Assembly (NCBI RefSeq): GCF_016863175.1
Contig: NZ_BOOJ01000047.1
Location: forward strand, 62,001-126,000
Direction of reading: 5' to 3'
Length of the DNA: 64,000 bases
From: Paraplanobispora siamensis
GTDB lineage: Bacteria; Actinomycetota; Actinomycetes; Streptosporangiales; Streptosporangiaceae
Shown here: positions 7,930 through 16,520 of the stretch, in pieces
How positions within the stretch are numbered: position 1 is the stretch's first letter
Layout of the letters: the number at the start of each line of letters is the position of its first letter
Made by a program: the position numbers and the translations under genes
The notes under the pieces: model-generated
The model's database searches: none
What the model was told of the DNA's origin: nothing
Seen by the model: the letters and a program-made list of their open reading frames with translations, nothing else

Positions 7930-9186
7930 CTAACGCGGGCTCGTGAGCACCGGACGGGCCGCCGCCTGATCCGCGGACGCCGGACGGACCGGGCGCGATA
8001 CCGGCCGGTGCGCCCGTACGGCGGCCAGCTCGGCGTCCAGGGCGTCCATCGCGGCGTCGAGCTGGGCGTCCGACAGGTACGGCGCGGGACCGAGCCGCAA
8101 CACGTCGCCGCGGCTGTCGGCGAGCACGCCCCGGGCGGCCAGCCCGTCGCACAGCCGCGCCGCGTGCGGTGACCGCAGGGCGAGGAACCCGCCCAGGCCC
8201 TCCGGCGGCGTGCCGGTGTCCCTGCTGATCAGCCCGCCGGTGTCCATGGCGTCGAAGCGCGCGCACAGCCGGGCGAGCTGGCGCTGGGAGGCCCGGCGCA
8301 GCAGGGCGGGGGTCAGGCCGTGCTCGTCGAAGAAGCCGAACACGCGGGCCGCGCGGTAGTGGCTGGTCGGGTCGTAGGTGGCGCCGGAGAAGGCCTGCGC
8401 GCCCGGCGGATAGGCCACCCGGTCCGGCCTCGTCTCGGCGGACAGCTCGGCGAACTCGGCGAACCAGCCGGTGATCACGGGGCGGTACCCGGCGGCGTGC
8501 GGCGGGACGCGCAGGAAGCAGTTCCCCTCGCCGAGCTGGAGGTACTTGTACCCGCCGCCGACGATCCACGCCGAGGGGATCGCCGCGGCGGAGAAGGGGA
8601 CGACGCCGAGCGCGTGGTAGGCGTCGACGAGCAGCTGCGCGCCCCTGCGCTCGCACTCCGCCGCCAGCGCTGCGAGGTCCGGCACGATCTTGGCGGTCTC
8701 GTACATCACCGCCGAGACCAGCACCGCGGCGGTCCTGTCGTCGACCGCCGCCGCCAGCCGTTCCGGCAGGGTGGCGACGGGCTCGGCGGGCACGCGCACC
8801 AGCTCCAGGCCCTCCTCCGCCAGCCGGCCGAGCTGGCGGCGCAACGTGTGGAACTCCCCGTCGGAGGTCACCAGCCTGGGCCGTTCCCCGAGCGGCAGCG
8901 CGGAGAGGAAGCGGAGCACCAGCTCGTGGGTGCTGGAGCCGAGCGCCAGGTCGGCGGCCGGGTCGCCGAGCGCGCGCCGGAAGCCGGCCCGCACCTGCTC
9001 CGCCTTGTCCATGGCCCGGCCCCATTTGGCGTCCACGTCGAGCGCGGCGTCCTGGAAGGCCTCCAGCTGGCCGTCGAGCGCGACGTCCGGCCAGGCCTGG
9101 TGCGAGTGGCCGGTGAGAAGCAGGCGCTCCGAGACGCGGAACATCGTGTAGTGCGGCGCGAGGTACGCCGACAGGTCGCCGTTCAT
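7930..9186 (-). CDS. kynU: Kynureninase
   Basis: The 418-residue PLP enzyme would cleave L-kynurenine to anthranilate and alanine. The fold-type I lysine is in IVGGGYKYLQLGEGNCFLR near residue 235. The upstream VDAYHALGVVPF carries the PLP-ring aspartate, and GATYDPTSHYRAARVF near residue 300 matches substrate-phosphate contacts of the family. About the last 25 residues are an Arg/Pro/Ala-rich extension. The ATG overlaps the stop of the tryptophan dioxygenase gene by 4 bases (ATGA), so the two are translationally coupled. As the last gene of a four-step module it completes the Trp-to-anthranilate route. The product is probably taken up by the CoA ligase encoded in the same operon. Confidence 0.9.
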   Translation of the reverse strand: MNGDLSAYLAPHYTMFRVSERLLLTGHSHQAWPDVALDGQLEAFQDAALDVDAKWGRAMDKAEQVRAGFRRALGDPAADLALGSSTHELVLRFLSALPLGERPRLVTSDGEFHTLRRQLGRLAEEGLELVRVPAEPVATLPERLAAAVDDRTAAVLVSAVMYETAKIVPDLAALAAECERRGAQLLVDAYHALGVVPFSAAAIPSAWIVGGGYKYLQLGEGNCFLRVPPHAAGYRPVITGWFAEFAELSAETRPDRVAYPPGAQAFSGATYDPTSHYRAARVFGFFDEHGLTPALLRRASQRQLARLCARFDAMDTGGLISRDTGTPPEGLGGFLALRSPHAARLCDGLAARGVLADSRGDVLRLGPAPYLSDAQLDAAMDALDAELAAVRAHRPVSRPVRPASADQAAARPVLTSPR

Positions 9187-9983
9187 GCGCCGCGCACCTC
9201 CCACAGTACGGGGAAGGTCGGGGTGGCCCAGGTCGTGGCCAGGTGGGCGGCGCCGGAGCTGCCGCCGGTGCCGCGCCGGGCCCCGATCATGCGCTGCACC
9301 ATCTTGGTGTGCCGGTAGCGCCACTCCTGCAGCAGCTGGTCCAGGTCCAGCAGCCCTTCCCCCACCTGGGCGGGCACCATGTCGTCCCGGTTGACCTGGA
9401 CGAGCACCTCGCGTACCGCCTGAGTGGCCTCGAAGGGCAGGGCGGGATCCCTGCGCAGCACCTCGGCGGGCACCGGATAGCCCTGCAGCGACAGATAGCA
9501 CAGGAAGGAGTCGAGCACGGACCGCCTGCCCATCGCGGCCTCGATGCGCAGCCGTTCGGCGCCGCCCTCCTCGTAGTGCTCCAGCGCGGCGTGGTCGCGC
9601 AGCCCCAGCACCGCCTCCAGCTCGCGGAACTGCGCGGACTGCGCGCCGCTCGCGGAGCCCAGGCAGCCGCGGAACCCGGCGAACTGCGCGGGCGTCAGCG
9701 TGTCCATGACGTCCATCTGGTCGACGGCCACCTGCAGCACGGCCACGCAGCGCCGCAGCGTGTGCAGCGCCGGGCCGCTGTCGCCGGCCTCCAGGCGTTC
9801 CTGCAGGCGGCTCAGCTCGTGCAGCAGCAGCTTGAACCACAGCTCGTAGACCTGGTGCACGACGATGAACATCATCTCGTCGTGACCGCGCGAGCGGGGC
9901 CGCTGCACGTCGAGCAGCCGGTCGAGCTCAAGATAGGAGGAGTAGGTCAGGCGGGTCCCCTGAGCCAGCGCGGAGCCGTTCAT
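9183..9983 (-). CDS. kynA: Tryptophan 2,3-dioxygenase
   Basis: The 266-residue heme enzyme opens the indole ring of tryptophan to N-formylkynurenine. The distal histidine motif HDEMMFIVVHQVYELWFK near residue 35 and the proximal heme ligand segment YRHTKMVQRMIG near residue 228 are both intact, and GTGGSS matches the substrate loop. The length is normal for bacterial enzymes. ATGA overlaps couple it to the ligase gene upstream and kynureninase downstream. A dedicated copy inside a biosynthetic cluster points to anthranilate or kynurenine as a precursor rather than tryptophan catabolism. Confidence 0.94.
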   Translation of the reverse strand: MNGSALAQGTRLTYSSYLELDRLLDVQRPRSRGHDEMMFIVVHQVYELWFKLLLHELSRLQERLEAGDSGPALHTLRRCVAVLQVAVDQMDVMDTLTPAQFAGFRGCLGSASGAQSAQFRELEAVLGLRDHAALEHYEEGGAERLRIEAAMGRRSVLDSFLCYLSLQGYPVPAEVLRRDPALPFEATQAVREVLVQVNRDDMVPAQVGEGLLDLDQLLQEWRYRHTKMVQRMIGARRGTGGSSGAAHLATTWATPTFPVLWEVRGA

Positions 9984-11482
9984 GCCACCGCCTCCAGGGC
10001 TCGCCTGTTCACCTTGCCGGAGGCGGTCTGCGGCAACGCGTCCACGAACATCACATCCCTCGGATACTTGTACGGCGCCAGCCGCGCCCGCACGTAGTCC
10101 TTCACCTCCTGGGCCGTCAACGGCGCCGCGGCCACCACGTGCGCGCGGGGCAGCACCAGCCCGCCGGCCTCGTAGCCCACCACCGCGCAGTCGGCCACCG
10201 CCGGATGGCCGCGCAGGCAGTTCTCGATCTCGGCGGGCGCCACGTACACCCCGCCCACCTTCAGCAGGTCGTCGACGCGGCCGCGATAGTGGAAGAAACC
10301 GTCGGCGTCCCTGCTCACCAGATCACCCGAGCGCACGGTGCCCGGGGCCACGAAGGTGGCCGCCGACCTGTCGGGGTCCCGCCAGTACTCCATCGCCGTC
10401 GCCTCTCCGGTGATCTCCAATCGGCCCGCCTCGCCGTCCGGCACCGGCCCGCCGTGCTCGTCCACGACCCTCAGCCGGTAGCCGGGCACCGGGGTGCCCA
10501 GGCTGCCGGCGCGGCTCTCACCGGGCCGGTTGGACAGGAAGATGTGATACGCCTCCGAGGAGCCCAGCCCGTCGGCCACCTCGACGCCGAAGGTCTCCAG
10601 CCACCGGCGGTGCAGCTCGGCCGGCAGGGCCTCACCCGCCGAGACGCACACCCGCAGGCTGCCGAGGTCCTGCCGGGCGGCGTCGGGATGGGCGAGCATG
10701 GCGCTCATCATGGTCGGCACGTTGACCAGGATCGTGGGCCGGTGCTCGGCGATCAGCTCGAAGATCCGCTCCGGCGTGCTGCGCTCGGGGAAGACGATCC
10801 CCGCCGCGCCCACGCCGAACGGGAACAGCGCCGTCAGGTCGCGCGCGTAGCCGAAGAACAGCTTGGGCACCGGCAGCACGACGTCGTCGGGCGCGATGCC
10901 GAGCACGCCTTTGGCGTACCCCTCGAAGCTCAGGTGCGGGCTCCTGGCGGGCAGGACGCACGCGCGCGGCGCGCCCGTGCTGCCCGTGGTGAACTTCCAC
11001 AGCGCGACGTCGCCGGCCGCCACGGGGACCGGCTCCAGCAGGTCGTCCTGGGCGTCCACCAGCGTGCCGAAGTGCCGTTCGCCGGGCAGCAGCTCGCCCT
11101 CCGCCACGCCGGCCACCAGCAGGCCGCGCGCCCCCGCGGCGCGCAGCCCGCCGAGCGCGGCGGCGCCGGTGACGATGACGCGCGGCTCGGCGTATTCGAG
11201 GAAGTAGCGGTAGTCCTTGGGCTGGAGGTAGGTGTAGACCTCGGCGGTGACCGCGCCGATGAGCTGGGCGCCGTACCACGTGGCGACGAACTCGGGACCG
11301 TCGCTGAGGCAGATCAGGACGCGGTCGCCGCGGCGAACCCCCAGGGCGCGCAGCGCGTTGCCGGCCCGGGCGGCCAGCGAGCGCAGGTCCGCGTAGCTGA
11401 GCGGGCCCGATGGGGTGATGAGCGCGGTCCTGTCGCCGTCGTTCCCGTCGAGGAACCGCTCCGCGATGTTCAGGGAATTCAT
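9980..11482 (-). CDS. Aryl-CoA ligase (anthranilate/benzoate-CoA ligase family), paralogue 1
   Basis: The 500-residue adenylate-forming enzyme belongs to the benzoate-CoA ligase group. Motifs are KFTTGSTGAPRACVL (A3 P-loop) near residue 172, KLFFGYARDLTALFPF, LGSSEAYHIF (A5), and SGKVNRR with the catalytic lysine near the C-terminus. It should form an aryl-AMP and then an aryl-CoA. Its operon partners make anthranilate, so anthranilate is the obvious substrate (inference). AAGGAGG lies 5 bases before the ATG at 11482. A close paralogue is encoded at 41076-42602, and the two share a near-identical internal DNA block of about 310 bp. ATGA overlap couples it to the dioxygenase gene. Confidence 0.9.
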   Translation of the reverse strand: MNSLNIAERFLDGNDGDRTALITPSGPLSYADLRSLAARAGNALRALGVRRGDRVLICLSDGPEFVATWYGAQLIGAVTAEVYTYLQPKDYRYFLEYAEPRVIVTGAAALGGLRAAGARGLLVAGVAEGELLPGERHFGTLVDAQDDLLEPVPVAAGDVALWKFTTGSTGAPRACVLPARSPHLSFEGYAKGVLGIAPDDVVLPVPKLFFGYARDLTALFPFGVGAAGIVFPERSTPERIFELIAEHRPTILVNVPTMMSAMLAHPDAARQDLGSLRVCVSAGEALPAELHRRWLETFGVEVADGLGSSEAYHIFLSNRPGESRAGSLGTPVPGYRLRVVDEHGGPVPDGEAGRLEITGEATAMEYWRDPDRSAATFVAPGTVRSGDLVSRDADGFFHYRGRVDDLLKVGGVYVAPAEIENCLRGHPAVADCAVVGYEAGGLVLPRAHVVAAAPLTAQEVKDYVRARLAPYKYPRDVMFVDALPQTASGKVNRRALEAVA

Positions 11483-11542
11483 GGGTGCCTCCTTCACCTC
11501 TCACGGTGCCTGGCGGACCGTGGCGAAGGGAGGCGTGAGGGA

Positions 11543-11566
11543 GTCAGCAAGATGGGGGGTGCTGAC
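11543..11566. promoter_or_regulatory. Palindromic operator candidate upstream of the ligase-kynA-kynU operon
   Basis: A perfect inverted repeat of GTCAGCA and TGCTGAC separated by 10 bases lies about 60 bases upstream of the ligase start. A weak copy of the cluster element (minus strand GCAAT-AAATT-GGCACAA, 11587 to 11571) lies just upstream of it. This operon therefore has a poor version of the common element plus its own palindrome. Confidence 0.5.
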
Positions 11567-11617
11567 AGTTTTGTGCCAATTTATTGCTGGGTGCGGAATC
11601 GCTCCGGGCACGCTGAA

Positions 11618-11644
11618 TCCGGCCGGCGCCTTCGACCGGCCGGA
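11618..11644 (-). terminator. Hairpin after the kynurenine formamidase gene
   Basis: A perfect inverted repeat with 9-base arms (TCCGGCCGG) around 9 bases lies 16 bases downstream of the leftward formamidase stop. It may separate formamidase transcription from the ligase-kynA-kynU operon, which has its own upstream signals. Confidence 0.6.
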
Positions 11645-11659
11645 AGAGAAGAACGGTTC

Positions 11660-12385
11660 TCAGACGGCGACCTCGTCGATGGCGGCGCGGACCGCGGGCC
11701 AGGCGCGGGAGAGCGGGTCGATGAGCTTGAAGTGCCCGACGTCGGGCAGCTCGACCAGCTTGGCGGCCGGGTTGCGGGCGGCGTAGTCGCGGCTCATCTC
11801 GACCGGCACGACGCGGTCCTTGGCGCCGTGCACCAGTACCAGGGCGCCGTCGCCGCGCCAGGGCAGGCGCATGGTGTCCACCTCGGGCAACAGCTCGGTA
11901 CGGCCGCCGACCAGCGCCGCGGCGGCTCCCCCGCCGAGGCCCTCGGCGTGCGTCCTGCCCACGTCCGACAGGGCGGCCAGGGCCACCACGCCGGCGATCC
12001 CGCCCGGGCAGCCGTGCCGGAGCGCGAGGTGGCCGCCGGCCGAGTGGCCGGCCAGGACGACGGGGCCGCGGGCGGGCGCCTCGGCCAGGACCGCGGCGAC
12101 GGCGGCGGCGATGTCGTCGAACGTGCCGGGATGGCCGCCGCCCTCGTGGCCGATGCGGCGGTACTCGACGGAGCAGACCGTGTAGCCGCCGGCGGCCAGG
12201 GCGTCGGCCATGGGGCGGACGTGGAGGCGGTCGTACTCTGCGCGCCAGAACCCGCCGTGCACGAGGATGACGACCCCGCGCCCGCCTCCCTCCAGCAGGT
12301 CGACGACCTGGTCGGGGTGGGGTCCGTAGCGGATGACCCGGTCAGGCGTTCTGACGTGACGTGACAGCAGCTCGTAGTAAGGCAT
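11660..12385 (-). CDS. Kynurenine formamidase (alpha/beta-hydrolase type)
   Basis: The 241-residue hydrolase has the HGGFW oxyanion-hole motif near residue 43 and the nucleophile elbow GHSAGGHLAL near residue 117. A GAKDRVVPVE Asp and a GHF histidine near the C-terminus complete the triad. HGG(Y/F)W hydrolases of this size include kynurenine formamidases. Placement directly upstream of tryptophan dioxygenase and kynureninase makes deformylation of N-formylkynurenine the best role. The ATG at 12385 has no clear ribosome binding site, and the frame continues upstream to an ATG near 12451, so the start is uncertain. Another esterase role is possible. Confidence 0.78.
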   Translation of the reverse strand: MPYYELLSRHVRTPDRVIRYGPHPDQVVDLLEGGGRGVVILVHGGFWRAEYDRLHVRPMADALAAGGYTVCSVEYRRIGHEGGGHPGTFDDIAAAVAAVLAEAPARGPVVLAGHSAGGHLALRHGCPGGIAGVVALAALSDVGRTHAEGLGGGAAAALVGGRTELLPEVDTMRLPWRGDGALVLVHGAKDRVVPVEMSRDYAARNPAAKLVELPDVGHFKLIDPLSRAWPAVRAAIDEVAV

Positions 12386-12523
12386 GCGCGGGCCCGTGAA
12401 GGTCGGCGGCCGTCGCCCGTGACCACCGCCGGCGGGGGTGCCCGCGGGCGTCATCGGGCGGACGGCCGGTGATGACGGGTGGCCATGAGGCGACGGCCTC
12501 GGTGTCCGGGGAAGGGACGTACG

Positions 12524-12588
12524 CGATCCCCGGGCGCGATCCCCGGGCGCGATCCCCGGGCGCGATCCCCGGGCGCGATCCCCGGGCG
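12524..12588. repeat. Five perfect 13-bp direct repeats
   Basis: The unit CGATCCCCGGGCG occurs five times without change, back to back, in the gap between the leftward acetyltransferase gene (stop at 12592) and the formamidase gene. Each unit contains the palindrome CCCGGG. It may fold, bind a protein or simply be a slippage expansion. Confidence 0.95.
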
Positions 12589-12591
12589 CGG

Positions 12592-13830
12592 TCAGAACAG
12601 TTCGAAGGCGTACGGCGAGGTGTGCCACCTGAACGCGGTCGAGGCCGCGGCGAGCGCGCCGGGCCGTACCTCCTTGACCTGGCCCGTCTGGACCAGCGCC
12701 GACAGCGAGGTGCCGCCCATGTAGACCGCGCCGAGCGCGCGGACGTCGAGCCACAGCTCGGGCTGCTCCGAGGTGGGCGTGCAGGTGGCCGACTCCGGCG
12801 AGCCGGTCAGCCGGTAGGTGCCCGAGTTCTCCGGCATGAACTCGTCGGTGACCTCGATCACGATGTCGACCGACGTCGCGTATCTCCGGGCGGCCAGCGC
12901 CCCGGGCACGTCGACGACGCGGATCCACAGCGCGTCGCACAGGTGCGCGTCGAGCTGACGCGGCTCGCCGACCCAGTGGAACAGGGGCTCGTCGACGCCG
13001 ACCGCCCAGGTCGAGGCCGAGCGGGTGAGGTCGACCGACAGCAGGAAGCGCCACAGCGCCCGGTAGGCCTCCGGGGTGGTCGAGACCTGCTCCACCACCA
13101 CGACGTCACCGATGGGGCCGTTGGCGGTCCAGTTGCCCCTGACCCGCCACAGGGCGTAGCCGTCGATGCCGTCGTCGCCCTCGTGCACCACGACGCGCAG
13201 CGCCGAGGCGCCCTGGCGGGCCGCCATGTGGTCGGACAGCCGGTAGTCCCAGTGCTCGGCGGTCCGCTCGGACCAGCCGGGGCGGTCGGCGTAGACCTGG
13301 TCGTACACCTTGACCAGCGCGTCGCGCAGGTCGGCGACCGTGCCCTCGACGATCCTGCCGGGCTCCTCGCCCCTGGGCACGGTGACCTCGCGGGCGTTGA
13401 CGTTGAGCCCGAGCCTGCGCACGGCCAGGCCGTAGCCGAAGCGGCCGTAGATGCGGCCCTCGCTGGCCCAGCAGAGCGTGATGGGCTCGCCGAGCGCCCG
13501 CGCGTCCTCGAAGTGCCTGCGCATCAGGCGGGTGAGGATGCCCTGGCGGCGCACGGTGGCCGAGACCGCGCCACGGCAGCCGTGCGCGGCGGGCACCACG
13601 GCTCCGGGGACGGCGATCTGGCGGGTGTTGGCGCCGAGCGTGCCGACGACGCGGTCACCGGCGCGCACGATCAGCGAGCGCTCCGGCTCGAACAGCGGGC
13701 GCTCCGCCTCCAGGCTCTGCGGGTCGCCGTCGATGTTGATGCCGGCGGAGAACATCGCATAAATGTCCTCCCAATCCTCTCGGGTGGGTACCTCGATCGT
13801 CACTTCGTCGTTCTGACCAGCCACAGCCAT
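12592..13830 (-). CDS. Eis-family GNAT N-acetyltransferase
   Basis: The 412-residue protein matches the three-part Eis architecture. It has an N-terminal GNAT region with RRQGILTRLMRRHFEDA (acetyl-CoA pyrophosphate loop) near residue 95, a second degenerate GNAT region, and a C-terminal SCP-like domain. The chain ends in phenylalanine (AFELF), as in Eis, where the terminal carboxylate takes part in catalysis. Eis enzymes acetylate amines of aminoglycosides and other compounds. Here it could modify or detoxify an amine-bearing product or intermediate. GGAGG stands 8 bases before the ATG at 13830; an in-frame TTG two codons earlier is less likely. It is a monocistron under a degenerate cluster promoter. 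Confidence 0.85.
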   Translation of the reverse strand: MAVAGQNDEVTIEVPTREDWEDIYAMFSAGINIDGDPQSLEAERPLFEPERSLIVRAGDRVVGTLGANTRQIAVPGAVVPAAHGCRGAVSATVRRQGILTRLMRRHFEDARALGEPITLCWASEGRIYGRFGYGLAVRRLGLNVNAREVTVPRGEEPGRIVEGTVADLRDALVKVYDQVYADRPGWSERTAEHWDYRLSDHMAARQGASALRVVVHEGDDGIDGYALWRVRGNWTANGPIGDVVVVEQVSTTPEAYRALWRFLLSVDLTRSASTWAVGVDEPLFHWVGEPRQLDAHLCDALWIRVVDVPGALAARRYATSVDIVIEVTDEFMPENSGTYRLTGSPESATCTPTSEQPELWLDVRALGAVYMGGTSLSALVQTGQVKEVRPGALAAASTAFRWHTSPYAFELF

Positions 13831-13853
13831 GACCAAAGCCTCCGGATTGTCGA

Positions 13854-13904
13854 TGCTTTCGTATCGTGACCTGGCCGCGTACCGTGAATCACCTTTTGAA
13901 TTGC
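13854..13904 (-). promoter_or_regulatory. Degenerate cluster promoter element upstream of the Eis-like gene
   Basis: On the minus strand GCAAT-TCAAAA-GGTGATT (13904 to 13887) is followed after about 17 bases by TCACGATAC. The spacing fits the cluster element, but the GAGATGC half is poorly conserved. No clear matching copy was found for the rightward hydrolase gene. Confidence 0.5.
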
Positions 13905-14043
13905 GCAGCGCCTCTTCCTGCGTGCGTTACGCCATTCGCGGAAAAAGCATGCTGGAAGAAGCCCGGCCGCCATGCTTACGGCATCTTTGAGTGACCTGTG
14001 CCCGGCATCCGGTCCGGGTTGCCTTCAGCGAAGGGGAGAGCGC

Positions 14044-14829
14044 ATGGACGTGAAGTCGGCGGACGGCACCACCATCGCCTACGACCGGTCCGGGTCCGGT
14101 CCGGCCGTGGTGCTGGTCCAGGGAGGATTCAGCGACCGCACGCACCCGATCTGGGCCGGTCTGGCGGCCGCACTGTCGGGTGAGTTCACGGTCTACAACT
14201 ACGACCGGCGGGGACGGGGCGGCAGCTCCGACAACGAGTCGTACGAGGTGGAGCGCGAGATCGAGGACCTGGCCGCGATCATCGAGGCGGCCGGGGGTTC
14301 GGCGGCGGTGTTCGGGGGGTCCTCGGGCGGCGCGCTGGCGCTGCGGGCGGCCGCGGCCGGCCTGCCCGTCACCAAGGTGGCGGTGTACGAGCCGCCGTTC
14401 ATCGTCGACGACTCCAGGCAGCCGATCGCCGAGGACTTCCGCGAGCAGCTCGCCACGCTGGTGGCCGAGGGCAAGCGGGGTGAGGTCGTCGAGCGGTTCA
14501 TGGTCGAGGCGGCCGAGGTGCCCGCCGAGATGGTCGGGCAGATGAAGGAGTCCCCCTACTGGGAGGGGATGACGGCGGTGGCGCACACGCTGGTGTACGA
14601 GGCCGCGGTGTGCGGGCCGGGCAACAGGCTGCCGGTCGAGGATCTCGCCAGGATCAAGGTGCCGACGCTGGCCCTGGCGGGCGGCAACAGCGGCGCCTGG
14701 ATGCAGGGCGCCGCCAAGGCGGTGGCGGAGGCGGTGCCGAGCGGCGAGTTCAAGGTGCTGGAGGGCCACGGCCACGACATCTCCCCCGAGGCGCTGGCGC
14801 CGCCCGTGGCCGAGTACTTCCGCGGCTGA
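14044..14829 (+). CDS. Alpha/beta-hydrolase
   Basis: The 261-residue product is a standard alpha/beta-hydrolase. It has VLVQGGF after strand 3, the YDRRGRGGS turn, and the nucleophile elbow FGGSSGGALAL near residue 96. Its C-terminal EGHGHDISPE supplies the histidine. The nucleophile is Ser in G-x-S-x-G form (GSSGG). GGGGAGAG precedes the ATG. The family covers esterases, epoxide hydrolases, C-C hydrolases and lactonases; nothing in the sequence fixes the substrate. The gene is a monocistron, divergent from the Eis-like gene, and followed by 356 bp without genes. Confidence 0.8.
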   Translation: MDVKSADGTTIAYDRSGSGPAVVLVQGGFSDRTHPIWAGLAAALSGEFTVYNYDRRGRGGSSDNESYEVEREIEDLAAIIEAAGGSAAVFGGSSGGALALRAAAAGLPVTKVAVYEPPFIVDDSRQPIAEDFREQLATLVAEGKRGEVVERFMVEAAEVPAEMVGQMKESPYWEGMTAVAHTLVYEAAVCGPGNRLPVEDLARIKVPTLALAGGNSGAWMQGAAKAVAEAVPSGEFKVLEGHGHDISPEALAPPVAEYFRG

Positions 14830-15008
14830 CCCGGGCGGCGACGGCCAGGAGAGATAGTCGTCCCCGGCGGCCGGGACAGCGGAACGGGACGTCGACGGGG
14901 CGGGTCGCCATGCCACACGCCCCGGCGTCCGTCGTGTTCGGGCGTCCGTCATCTTCGGACGTCCGTTCTTTCATGTCCGTACGGGCGGACGTTCTGTCAC
15001 GTCTGCAT

Positions 15009-15050
15009 GGGCATGTCTGTACGGGCATGTCTGTACGGGCATGTCTGTAC
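15009..15050. repeat. Three perfect 14-bp direct repeats in a 356-bp gene-free stretch
   Basis: GGGCATGTCTGTAC occurs three times in a row, flanked by related words (TCATGTCCGTACGGGCG at about 14971, GGGCGTGCG after). The gene-free stretch 14830-15185 holds only these repeats and the terminator at 15137-15170. I see no promoter for a neighbouring gene, since both flanking genes end here. Confidence 0.9.
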
Positions 15051-15136
15051 GGGCGTGCGTTCCGTCCGCCGCGAGCAGCCCCGGAGCAGAGACCCGGAGC
15101 ACACAGGGCACACAGGGCACATGGGACACACCGATC

Positions 15137-15170
15137 GGGCGGCCGGCGAGGTCTCCCTCGCCGGCCGCCC
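15137..15170. terminator. Bidirectional hairpin terminator
   Basis: A perfect inverted repeat with 15-base arms (GGGCGGCCGGCGAGG) around TCTC lies between the convergent hydrolase and condensation-domain genes. Confidence 0.88.
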
Positions 15171-15185
15171 GGGGCCGGTCCCGCC

Positions 15186-16520
15186 TCAGAGCCGCAGCGG
15201 CCCGTGCGGGTCGGAGGTCAGCTCCTTCAGCAGGGCGCCGAAGTCCTCGATCATCCTGTCGACCGTCTGCTCGGCGTACAGGTTGGTGTTGAAGGCGAAC
15301 GAGCCCACGATGTCACCGGTGGAGTCGATCTCCAGGTGCCACATGCCGCCGTCGGGCACGTCGCCGCCGTCCCACTGCGACAGCCGCCTGCGGTGGATGA
15401 CCTCGTACGCCAGCCCGCCCACGCGCCCGCGCTCGCCGCCGGGCGGCGACTTGAAGACCTGGAAGGCGACCACGGCGCAGTCGTCCTTGGTCACCGGGGT
15501 CATCAGCTCGGGCGCGACGCCGAGGATCTGCCCGAACGGCAGGTCGTTGGCGTAGGCCTCGACGCAGGTCAGCCGGGTGCGGGTGATGACGTCCCGGAAG
15601 GTGCCGCAGTCCTCCAGGTTCACCCGGAACGGCAGGTAGTTGAAGAACGACCCGACGGTCTCGTGGAAGCGGGCGGGCCCGCGTCCCGAGGAGAAGCTCG
15701 GCACGACGACGTCGTCGGTGCCCTCGCGCCGGCCCAGATAGACCGCGTAGGCGGCGAGCAGCACCATGAACGGCGAGCTGCGCGTCTCCTTCACGATGTC
15801 CCTGACGGCCCCGGTCAGCGTGCCCGGCAGGCTGAAGCGCCGCCAGGCCGTGGTCTTGGGCAGGCCGGCCGAGCGCAGGTGGTCGGTCACGGTCCCCAGG
15901 ACCTGCGCGCCCGCCAGCTTCTCGCGCCAGTACGCCAGCGCCTTGTCGTTGCCGTCCCCGCCGGCGCCCGCGCGCTCCCAGTCCACGTAGTCGCGGTACT
16001 GCGACACCTCGGGCAGGGCCGGCGGCCGATGACCGGTGCGCACGGCGTACCCGTGCGCCACGTCCCGCATGATCAGCCGGATCGACCACTCGTCGACGGC
16101 GGTGTGGTGGGCGACCAGGCCCAGCACCGCGTCCTCGTCGTCGAAGCGGCCGAGCACCGCGCGGATCAGCGGCAGCTCCCTGATCGGGAACGGCTCCGCC
16201 TCGGCGTCGTTGAGCAGCTCCTCCGCGCGCCGGTCCCGGTCGTCGCCGGGCAGGTCGCGCACGGTGATCCGGACCCGGCTGGGCGGGTGGACGACCTGGT
16301 GGCCGTCGCCGTCGCGGACGATCTCGGTGCGCAGCGCCTCGTGCCGCGCCACGACCTCGTCCAGCGTCTCCTGCAGCACCGCCGGGTCGAGAGACCCGGT
16401 CAGCCGGTAGCCGCAGACGATGATGTAGCGGGGGCCGAAGGGGCCCGTCTGGTCGCCCTGGTCCCAGGCCCGCAGGAATCCCTGGTTCCAGGAGAGCGGA
16501 AGCAACTCGGTGACGCTCAC
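15186..16520 (-). CDS. Free-standing NRPS condensation enzyme (SgcC5-like)
   Basis: The 444-residue protein is a single condensation domain. The catalytic motif is HHTAVDE near residue 141 (the usual HHxxxDG with E for G), and FMVLLAAYAVYLGRREGTDDVVVPSFSSGR plus the SFFNYLPFRVNL segment mark the C-terminal lobe. Free condensation enzymes of this kind join a carrier-bound acyl group to an alcohol or amine; SgcC5 attaches the beta-tyrosine unit of C-1027. A free carrier protein at 1323-1598 and the beta-tyrosine genes at 52024-55465 make that parallel attractive. The GTG start overlaps the stop of the upstream FAD monooxygenase gene by 4 bases (GTGA), so the two proteins are probably made together. 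Confidence 0.88.
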   Translation of the reverse strand: MSVTELLPLSWNQGFLRAWDQGDQTGPFGPRYIIVCGYRLTGSLDPAVLQETLDEVVARHEALRTEIVRDGDGHQVVHPPSRVRITVRDLPGDDRDRRAEELLNDAEAEPFPIRELPLIRAVLGRFDDEDAVLGLVAHHTAVDEWSIRLIMRDVAHGYAVRTGHRPPALPEVSQYRDYVDWERAGAGGDGNDKALAYWREKLAGAQVLGTVTDHLRSAGLPKTTAWRRFSLPGTLTGAVRDIVKETRSSPFMVLLAAYAVYLGRREGTDDVVVPSFSSGRGPARFHETVGSFFNYLPFRVNLEDCGTFRDVITRTRLTCVEAYANDLPFGQILGVAPELMTPVTKDDCAVVAFQVFKSPPGGERGRVGGLAYEVIHRRRLSQWDGGDVPDGGMWHLEIDSTGDIVGSFAFNTNLYAEQTVDRMIEDFGALLKELTSDPHGPLRL

